A DNA stretch of 64,000 bases, taken from assembly GCF_001297705.1 (NCBI RefSeq), contig NZ_LIRF01000003.1:1240001-1304000 (forward strand), given 5' to 3'. This DNA is from Chryseobacterium sp. ERMR1:04 (GTDB taxonomy: Bacteria > Bacteroidota > Bacteroidia > Flavobacteriales > Weeksellaceae). Below are positions 23,967 through 30,479 of this stretch, one piece after another; the first letter of the stretch is position 1; every line of letters starts with the position of its first letter. The notes beneath the pieces are model-generated. The model did not search any database, had not been told where the DNA came from, and saw only the letters and a list, made by a program, of their open reading frames with translations. Position numbers and translations under genes: made by a program.

Positions 23967-26294
23967 CTATTTTGTCCAATTGATTTTTGAATGTTTTACA
24001 TCCTCAGAATTGGTTCCGATCATAACATCAAATTCACCAGCTTCCCAATCGAATTTTAAATCTCCGTTGTAGAATTTCAAGGTTTCAGGAGTGATATCAA
24101 AAGTGATTTTCTTAGACTCCCCTTTTTTCAACATTACTTTTTGGAAGCCTTTCAGCTCTTTTACAGGTCTGGTAATACTTCCCACCATATCTCTGATGTA
24201 TAACTGAACCACCTCAGCTCCATCATAGTTTCCAGCGTTTGTTACCGTAACCGAAGCCTGAACCGTTTGGTTTCCATTTGGATTGGCATTAGAAACCGTT
24301 ACATCAGAATAATTGAATTTTGTATAACTCAATCCGTAACCAAATGGATATAACGGTGTATTACACTCATCCATATAGTTTGAACGGAATCTTTGGTATT
24401 CACATTTATCAGTTAATTCCTGACTTAATGGGCGGCCTGTATTTTTAGCGTTATAATAAATTGGAACCTGTCCTAAACTTCTTGGGAACGTCATTGGTAA
24501 TTTTCCTGAAGGATTTACCTTTCCAAAAAGAACATCAGAAATCGCGTTTCCAGCTTCTGAACCTGCAAACCAAACGTTAAGAATAGCATCTGGTGTATCT
24601 TTAATATTTGTTAAAGCCAATGGACGACCCGTGAAAAGTACTACTGCGATTGGTTTTCCTGTTTTCTTTAGTTCATTTAATAAATCTACCTGAGACTGAG
24701 GAATGGTAATTTCAGTTCTTGAAGAAGATTCTCCACTCATTTCAGCAGATTCTCCGATTGCTAAAACAATAACATCAGCTTTATTGGCTGCATCTACTGC
24801 TTCTTTTACTAACACTTCTTTCGGACGGTTGTCTCTATCTGTTTTCTTACCATGTGCCGCATAGATATCTTCTAATTTAGCATCATAATCGATATTAGCT
24901 CCTTTTGCAGAAATAAACTTCACGTCTTTTCCAAAGTTCGCCTGAAGACCTTGCATTAAATTAACTGCCTTGTCATGCTTTGCAGCAACACTCCAAGTTC
25001 CAGCCATGTTTAATGAATTATTTACCAATGGTCCGATTACAGCCACCGTTCCTGATTTTTTCAAAGGCAGCACCTGGTTGTCATTTTTCATCAAAACCAT
25101 TGACTGAGCTGCTGCATTTCTAGCAATATTTCTGTTTTCCATGCTGAAAACTTCTTTCGCTGCTAATTTTGCGTCTCCATGCTTGTAAGGATTATCAAAC
25201 AATCCTAGGTCATATTTTGATTCAAGTACTCTTTTTGCGGCTAAATCAATTTCAGCCTGTGTTACTTTTCCTTCAGCTAATGATTTTTTAAGGGTAGTTA
25301 AAAATCCTTCCCCTACCATATCCATATCAACACCAGCTTTTAACGCTAATGCAGAAACCTGTTGAAGATCTCCCATTCCATGGTCAACCATTTCGTTGAT
25401 TCCTGTATAATCTGTTACCACAAAACCTTTAAAGTTCCATTGGTTTCTCAATACTTCTGTTTGCAACCATCTGCTTCCTGTTGCAGGAACTCCGTCCACT
25501 TCATTGAAAGAAGCCATTACAGAAGCTACTCCAGCATCAACAGCTGCTTTGTAAGGTGGGAAGTATTCATTGAACATTCTTACGTGACTCATGTCAACTG
25601 TGTTATAATCTCTACCCGATTCACCAGCTCCATACAATGCAAAGTGTTTAACACAAGCTAAAATATTGGTTCCGTTGGCTAAATCTTTTCCTTGGTAACC
25701 GTATACCATATTTTTAGCGATCTCACTTCCTAAATAAGGATCTTCACCTGAACCTTCAGATACTCTACCCCATCTTGGTTCACGAGAAATATCAACCATT
25801 GGAGAGAATGTCCAGTTGATTCCATCTGCAGAAGCTTCTTTTGCTGCCACTTTTGCTGATTGTTGAACCAAACTCATATCCCAAGAAGCTGCTAAACCTA
25901 ATGGAATTGGGAATGTGGTTTCGTAACCGTGAATAACATCCATTCCGAAAATCAAAGGAATTTTCAGACGGCTTTTTTCTACCGCTACTTTTTGAACTGC
26001 TTTAATTTTATCAGCTCCTTTTATATTGAATAGTCCACCCACTAAACCTTGTTCAACTTTTTTCCCAATATCAGAACTTTGGGCCAACCCTGTAGTAAAG
26101 TCACCTGAACTTGGTAAATTCAGCTGTCCTATCTTTTCATCTAAAGTCATTTTAGACAAAAGATTATCTACAAAAGCTTTTTTCTTTGCCTGATATTGAG
26201 CCGTCTGATAAGATTGAACGGGCTTGTTTACCATTTCCTGCGCCGAAAATATCGGTGCCAGGGCTAATGTTGCAATTACAATTAACTTTTTCAT
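23967..26294 (-). CDS. bglX: GH3 beta-glucosidase (BglX type)
   Basis: A 775-aa secreted (periplasmic) exo-beta-glucosidase that removes terminal glucose from oligosaccharides. The signal peptide ends near IFSAQ. The order is the GH3 (alpha/beta)8 barrel (about 35-390), the alpha/beta sandwich (about 400-630), then a C-terminal fibronectin III-like domain (about 680-770). The nucleophile is D295 in GFVVTDYTG; the KHFALYGAGESGRDYN segment forms part of the substrate pocket. The length matches E. coli BglX. It closes a SusCD locus and would finish the degradation of glucan oligomers released by the GH144-like enzyme. A degraded second copy of its 3' end lies at 23432. Confidence 0.94.
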   Translation of the reverse strand: MKKLIVIATLALAPIFSAQEMVNKPVQSYQTAQYQAKKKAFVDNLLSKMTLDEKIGQLNLPSSGDFTTGLAQSSDIGKKVEQGLVGGLFNIKGADKIKAVQKVAVEKSRLKIPLIFGMDVIHGYETTFPIPLGLAASWDMSLVQQSAKVAAKEASADGINWTFSPMVDISREPRWGRVSEGSGEDPYLGSEIAKNMVYGYQGKDLANGTNILACVKHFALYGAGESGRDYNTVDMSHVRMFNEYFPPYKAAVDAGVASVMASFNEVDGVPATGSRWLQTEVLRNQWNFKGFVVTDYTGINEMVDHGMGDLQQVSALALKAGVDMDMVGEGFLTTLKKSLAEGKVTQAEIDLAAKRVLESKYDLGLFDNPYKHGDAKLAAKEVFSMENRNIARNAAAQSMVLMKNDNQVLPLKKSGTVAVIGPLVNNSLNMAGTWSVAAKHDKAVNLMQGLQANFGKDVKFISAKGANIDYDAKLEDIYAAHGKKTDRDNRPKEVLVKEAVDAANKADVIVLAIGESAEMSGESSSRTEITIPQSQVDLLNELKKTGKPIAVVLFTGRPLALTNIKDTPDAILNVWFAGSEAGNAISDVLFGKVNPSGKLPMTFPRSLGQVPIYYNAKNTGRPLSQELTDKCEYQRFRSNYMDECNTPLYPFGYGLSYTKFNYSDVTVSNANPNGNQTVQASVTVTNAGNYDGAEVVQLYIRDMVGSITRPVKELKGFQKVMLKKGESKKITFDITPETLKFYNGDLKFDWEAGEFDVMIGTNSEDVKHSKINWTK

Positions 26295-26451
26295 AAATCT
26301 ATCTTCGTTATAAATTATAGTTCTATTTTTTTATTTTTGGTTGGTTAAACGCAAAGGCGCAATTTTTTATAAACATTATGTTTTTAAGGCGCAAGAACGT
26401 TCCACTCAGCAAAGTTTTTTACGCTTTGCTTTTTTAATAACTTTAAATCAA

Positions 26452-27159
26452 TTATTTCTCTTTTTTCTTTGATAACATCCATTCATATAATGCAGGATTT
26501 GAGTAAGTCGAATCCCAAGAATTATGGTTGTCATTCGGGAAAATCGTTAATTCTGCAGATGGATTTACAGGATGAAGTTTTTGGTAAAACTTGAAAGCAT
26601 TTTCGGGTAAAACAACATCATCCATTCCGCCATGAAAAATTTTCATGTTTAAATCTTTGTATTGATCGATATTTGCCGTCATTACCTGATCTGTAGGAGC
26701 ACAAACCGAAACTACGGCCGCAAACATTTCAGGGTGTTCCATTGCTAATTTCAATGTTCCCCAACCTCCCATTGATAGCCCGGTAAGGTAAATTCTGGAA
26801 GCATCAATTTTATATTTTCTTTGAATCTCTTTAATTAAATTATATACTGTAACCGTATCCCACCACATATTCTCCGGGCATTGAGGCGCTAAAATTGCTA
26901 CAGGCTCCTTGATCAGGTTTTTATACGTGAATGGACTGTGCGCTTTTACAATCTCCAAATTAGTTCCTCTTTCTCCTGAACCGTGAAGAAATACAATCAA
27001 AGGAACATTTCCTTTTACTTTTTGAGGGTAATCTAAAATGTAGGAAATCTTTTCCTGTCTTTTGATTTCTTTATTTAATTCTCCTTTTATTTCCTGAGCG
27101 TTAAGACTCAATGAAAATGGTAGCAATAAAAGTGGTAAATGGTTTAGTTTAATTTTCAT
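26452..27159 (-). CDS. Secreted alpha/beta-hydrolase (PHB depolymerase/carbohydrate esterase-like)
   Basis: A 235-aa hydrolase with signal peptide ending LNAQE. It has the oxyanion segment FLHGSGERG (about 54-62), the nucleophile elbow GLSMGG (Ser about 129), an acid residue in the GGMDDVVLPEN stretch and the histidine in NDNHNSWDS. This set is typical of the prolyl-oligopeptidase-like or feruloyl-esterase-like predicted peptidases found in polysaccharide utilisation loci. It sits between the GH144 and GH3 genes on the same strand and may remove acyl groups from the glycan. Substrate unknown. The 157-nt gap to bglX contains a hairpin and short GCAAAGGCGCAA-type repeats. Confidence 0.85.
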   Translation of the reverse strand: MKIKLNHLPLLLLPFSLSLNAQEIKGELNKEIKRQEKISYILDYPQKVKGNVPLIVFLHGSGERGTNLEIVKAHSPFTYKNLIKEPVAILAPQCPENMWWDTVTVYNLIKEIQRKYKIDASRIYLTGLSMGGWGTLKLAMEHPEMFAAVVSVCAPTDQVMTANIDQYKDLNMKIFHGGMDDVVLPENAFKFYQKLHPVNPSAELTIFPNDNHNSWDSTYSNPALYEWMLSKKKEK

Positions 27160-27168
27160 GTTAAATAT

Positions 27169-27238
27169 TAGGTTTTGGCTAAAGCCGTTTGATTTCTATA
27201 TTTTGTCAAACGGGTTAAAACCCGTTCCTATTGATGTG
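27169..27238 (+). repeat. Dispersed intergenic repeat (GGCTAAAGC type, copy 1)
   Basis: TTAGGTTTTGGCTAAAGC is followed by a spacer, then AACGGGTTAAAACCCGTT and CCTATTGAT. The same layout recurs at 37930-38001. The inner part forms a hairpin. Both copies lie immediately upstream of a minus-strand gene's start. Confidence 0.65.
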
Positions 27239-27267
27239 ATCCTTTTATTATCCTTATTTTTGTTGTT

Positions 27268-27338
27268 ATCCTTGTCAAGGTTTAAACCTTGACAAGGATT
27301 TGTTTATTATTAACTAGCCCCGATTGAAGCATTTGTTT
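27268..27338 (+). repeat. 32-nt perfect palindrome plus first copy of a 58-nt direct repeat
   Basis: 27268-27299 is a perfect palindrome around TTTAAA (arms ATCCTTGTCAAGGTTT). The 58 nt at 27281-27338, which include its right arm, are repeated exactly at 27437-27494. Between the two copies (27339-27436) is AT-rich sequence with no gene. Confidence 0.8.
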
Positions 27339-27436
27339 TATTTTTTTTTTATAATCAAAAAAAAATAGCTAAATATTTAAATAATTATTTAAATTTTAAA
27401 TTATTTTTCAATAATTTTATTAAAATCTTTCATATT

Positions 27437-27587
27437 TTTAAACCTTGACAAGGATTTGTTTATTATTAACTAGCCCCGATTGAAGCATTTGTTTGAGCTC
27501 ATTTTTGGGATTTCGGCGGCGGCTTTGCCGCCGCCGAAATCCCAAAAATAGCGAGTGCGGAAAGCGGGAAATAGCTTCTAAAAATTA
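27437..27587 (+). repeat. REP-like element: direct repeat, 22-bp perfect hairpin and 3' core
   Basis: The second copy of the 58-nt repeat ends in TAGCCCCGATTGAAGC. It is followed by a perfect 22-bp inverted repeat with a TTT loop (27502-27523 and 27527-27548; the arms contain CGGCGGCGGC). After that comes a core GCGGAAAGCGGGAAATAGCT (about 27556-27575). The same 5' and 3' cores, around a different hairpin, are seen at 50357-50457. The layout resembles REPIN or BIME elements of other bacteria. It lies right after the GH144 gene, where it could also stabilise or end that mRNA. Confidence 0.75.
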
Positions 27588-28976
27588 TTATTTAATATTA
27601 TATTTTTCAGAGGTAAAGCTTAATTTCTTCAAACCTTGTTGGATCTCCGGAGCATTCATAAAGAGTTTCCATAAAAATCCTGTTCTGTAGTTTTCAATCA
27701 TTGGAGCAATTGTTCCTTGATCGATGGCTAAATATCTTGGTGTTGTCCAATTGTTATAATTGATTGATGTAGCATCGTAAGGGCCCGCAGAACCGATAAA
27801 TTCTGGCTTTTGAGTATAGATAAATCTCAAAAAGTCCATTGATTCTTTTGGTGAATACGGAAAACTACTCAATGCCGCTGTTGGAGTAATTACTCCGTGA
27901 TCGTTTTGAGGAAAGTGAGCGTCGTAACCAACACTTCCGTCTTTATTTCTTGAATATCCTGCCGTTAATCCCCAATAATTTGGTCCGTAACCTTTCCATT
28001 GTTTTGGGTTTTCAACGCAGTATTTATAGTCGATAAGTACTTGATTTTTATTTAAATCAAAGTAATTTTTAATTAACTTATCTGATAAGTTGGTTGGATC
28101 TAATCCGATGTATGAATATTGTGTCCAGAATAAAGGTCCGCCATATTCTTCCGCTCCATTGTGCTTTACATACATTGGAAGTCCGTATTTTTCTTTGTCT
28201 GAAAGATAGGTTCCGTTTCTCGTCCATCCTTTGTCATACGTTTCTGCATCGATAGAATATGTAGGTGATGAAGCTGCTAAAATGTAGGTAATTAAACATT
28301 CATTATAGCCTTCTAACGGAAAGTTCATTTCCCATTGGTATTCGGGTGACCAATGCCAATATAATACTTTTTCGCCTCCTTTGGTGTACCAATTCCATTG
28401 GATTCCTTTCCAAAGTTCGTCACATTTTTGAGCTAAGGCTTTTTCTTCTGCATTCCCGTTTTTGAAATATTCACGAACCATTAAAATCCCTGAAGTTAAA
28501 AACGCTGTTTCTACCAAATCTCCACCATTATCTTTTTTCCCAAACGGAACTGTTTTTCCTGTTTCTCCATTGATCCAATGTGACCAAGCTCCTTTATGAC
28601 GATCTGCTTTTGCCAAGAAATCCATCATGATAGTCAATCTTTTCACCGCATCTTTTCTTGGAACAAAGCCTCTTTCTACTCCGACTAAAATTGTTGCTAA
28701 TCCAAATCCTGATCCACCTGTAGTCACTACATGTTTATCATTATCCGGATAGATATTGTCTTCGTGATAGCGCTCTCTCCCTAACATAGAATTGGGTTCT
28801 GCATACTCCCAGAAATATTTCAAAGCATCTTTCTGGACTTTATCCATTAATTGCTCGTCTGTGATATTGCTTTTTACCACTGATTTTTGAGCAGCTCCCT
28901 GTGATGCAATTTGAGAATTTTTGCAGGAAACTAAAAGTAATGATGTTGCTGCAATTGATACTATTATCCTTTTCAT
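27588..28976 (-). CDS. GH144-type (glucoamylase-like domain) endo-beta-1,2-glucanase lipoprotein
   Basis: A 462-aa lipoprotein (lipobox LLVSC, Cys18) of the Pfam glycoamylase-like family, now partly described as GH144 endo-beta-1,2-glucanases. The (alpha/alpha)6 barrel starts at DALKYFWEYAEPNSML. Recognisable family stretches include GGSGFGLATILVGVERGF, GAWSHWINGETG, NGGDLVETAFL and QNDHGVITPTAALSSFPY. Many members are beta-1,2-glucanases, others may cut different beta-glucans, so the exact linkage is inferred. It follows susD by 72 nt and is inferred to act at the cell surface, feeding the SusCD importer. Confidence 0.88.
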   Translation of the reverse strand: MKRIIVSIAATSLLLVSCKNSQIASQGAAQKSVVKSNITDEQLMDKVQKDALKYFWEYAEPNSMLGRERYHEDNIYPDNDKHVVTTGGSGFGLATILVGVERGFVPRKDAVKRLTIMMDFLAKADRHKGAWSHWINGETGKTVPFGKKDNGGDLVETAFLTSGILMVREYFKNGNAEEKALAQKCDELWKGIQWNWYTKGGEKVLYWHWSPEYQWEMNFPLEGYNECLITYILAASSPTYSIDAETYDKGWTRNGTYLSDKEKYGLPMYVKHNGAEEYGGPLFWTQYSYIGLDPTNLSDKLIKNYFDLNKNQVLIDYKYCVENPKQWKGYGPNYWGLTAGYSRNKDGSVGYDAHFPQNDHGVITPTAALSSFPYSPKESMDFLRFIYTQKPEFIGSAGPYDATSINYNNWTTPRYLAIDQGTIAPMIENYRTGFLWKLFMNAPEIQQGLKKLSFTSEKYNIK

Positions 28977-29002
28977 TATATCATTTTTTTAAACAGAATA
29001 CT

Positions 29003-29032
29003 AAAAGAAGAGGAGAATTTTCATTCTCCTCT
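29003..29032 (-). terminator. Intra-operon hairpin between susD and the GH144 gene
   Basis: On the minus strand AGAGGAGAAT pairs with ATTCTCCTCT around a 4-nt loop, followed by TCTTTT. It could act as a partial terminator that lowers glucanase expression relative to SusCD, or protect the susCD mRNA 3' end. Confidence 0.6.
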
Positions 29033-29048
29033 AAGTATATGATTATTT

Positions 29049-30467
29049 TTAATAACCAGGGTTTTGAGTAAAAGCACCATGGCTCTGATCCATTGCATCT
29101 AAAGGTATCGGGAACACTTCGTTTTTCCCTGCTTTAAATCCGTAAGGAGCTAAAACAGTAGCTGCCTGACCTGTTCTTACTAAATCAACAAATCTGTCGC
29201 CTTCTAAAGCTAATTCTACTCTTCTTTCATGCCAAATGGCAGTTCTTAAAGTAGTTTGATTTGATGCAGTAGTACCAGCTAAGCTTGCTCTTGTTCTTAC
29301 TCTATTAAGGTTCGTAATTGCAGTAGAGGTATTTCCTAGTTCATTTGCTGCTTCAGCATTGATTAAAAGTATTTCTGCAAATCTTAATATTCTGATATTC
29401 TGAATAGATCCGTACCCACAAGCACTATTGTTCAATGCTTTAGGAACATAAACTTTTTGGTTGTACGTAGTAACCGATAATGGATCTCCCATCGCGATTA
29501 GATCTCCTTCAGGTGTAGTTTCTCCATTTCTAAGGATGGTAAGTTCTTTTCTAATATCACCTCCTTCAAATGCATTTTCAAGAGCATTAGATGGTGTAAA
29601 GAAGCCCCATCCGAACTGATCTCTAACCCCTTGAACTTCTGCATATTGACTTCCACCGTAAGGAGGTGCACAATCACAGTTTACTTCAAAAACTGACTCT
29701 TTTCCAAATTCACCAGCTGGTCTGAACAAATGGTTAAAATCAGGATCCAAATCATATCCCATAGCCATTACCTGGGTAGATGTATCATATGCTTTCTGCC
29801 AGTCTTTTTTATAAAGGTATACTTTAGATAGTAATCCTAATGCTGCTCCTTTTGTTACTCTTCCTAATTCTGAAGAAGGATACGTCTGAGGAAGAACATC
29901 TATTGCCGCCTTAAGATCTGAAATAATAAAATCGTAAACCTCATCAACTGAATTTCTAGGCTTCTCATAAACAGTCTCTACTTTATCATAAATTGGTACA
30001 CCACCATAAATTCTCACTAAATTAAAGTAAAAATAAGCTCTTAACATTTTAGCTTCTGCAACCAATCTTGTTTTTAGCGTAGTATCCATTTCGATCCCGG
30101 GAACATTGGTAATTACCTGATTCGTTCTGTTTACTGCCTGCCACTGCCCGATCCAATATCCTCTTACTCCTGCATCACTTACTGTATACGTAAAATTATC
30201 ATATACATTAATAAAAGATGAATCTCCCGGATTTGAACCTTTTACAACATCATCTGCCGGAACCCCGAAAACAAACTGATAAGGAAAAGCCGAATTTTCC
30301 CAACTTCTAAGAAAAGTATAAATAGCACTTGTTGCCTGCAAAGCATCACTTTCTGTTTTAAAGAATGATGAAGCTTCTGTTTGTCCTTCCTGTTTTATAT
30401 CTAAATACTCATCTTTACAACTTACTAAAGCGGAAAATAAAGCGATTGATAAAAATATCTTTTTCAT
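29049..30467 (-). CDS. SusD/RagB-family nutrient-binding lipoprotein
   Basis: A 472-aa surface lipoprotein (lipobox ALVSC, Cys17) that forms the hinged lid on the SusC barrel and captures oligosaccharides. The N-terminal TPR-like helices (DALQATSAIYTFLR, ARAYFYF-like AKMLRAYFYFNLVRIYGGVP) and the C-terminal RILRFAEILLINAEAANELG and HERRVELALEGDRFVDLVRTG segments are family hallmarks. The length is somewhat short for the family (often 500-600). It is 12 nt downstream of susC. The ligand is probably a beta-glucan oligomer, from the flanking GH144 and GH3 genes. Confidence 0.95.
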   Translation of the reverse strand: MKKIFLSIALFSALVSCKDEYLDIKQEGQTEASSFFKTESDALQATSAIYTFLRSWENSAFPYQFVFGVPADDVVKGSNPGDSSFINVYDNFTYTVSDAGVRGYWIGQWQAVNRTNQVITNVPGIEMDTTLKTRLVAEAKMLRAYFYFNLVRIYGGVPIYDKVETVYEKPRNSVDEVYDFIISDLKAAIDVLPQTYPSSELGRVTKGAALGLLSKVYLYKKDWQKAYDTSTQVMAMGYDLDPDFNHLFRPAGEFGKESVFEVNCDCAPPYGGSQYAEVQGVRDQFGWGFFTPSNALENAFEGGDIRKELTILRNGETTPEGDLIAMGDPLSVTTYNQKVYVPKALNNSACGYGSIQNIRILRFAEILLINAEAANELGNTSTAITNLNRVRTRASLAGTTASNQTTLRTAIWHERRVELALEGDRFVDLVRTGQAATVLAPYGFKAGKNEVFPIPLDAMDQSHGAFTQNPGY

Positions 30468-30479
30468 AATTCTTTCTTA

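Noticed and set aside
26340..26440. Terminator between the esterase and bglX genes
   Set aside because: The AGCAAAG...CTTTGCT hairpin has its T run on the plus strand, while both genes are on minus. It is more likely part of a GCAAAGGCGCAA-type repeat.
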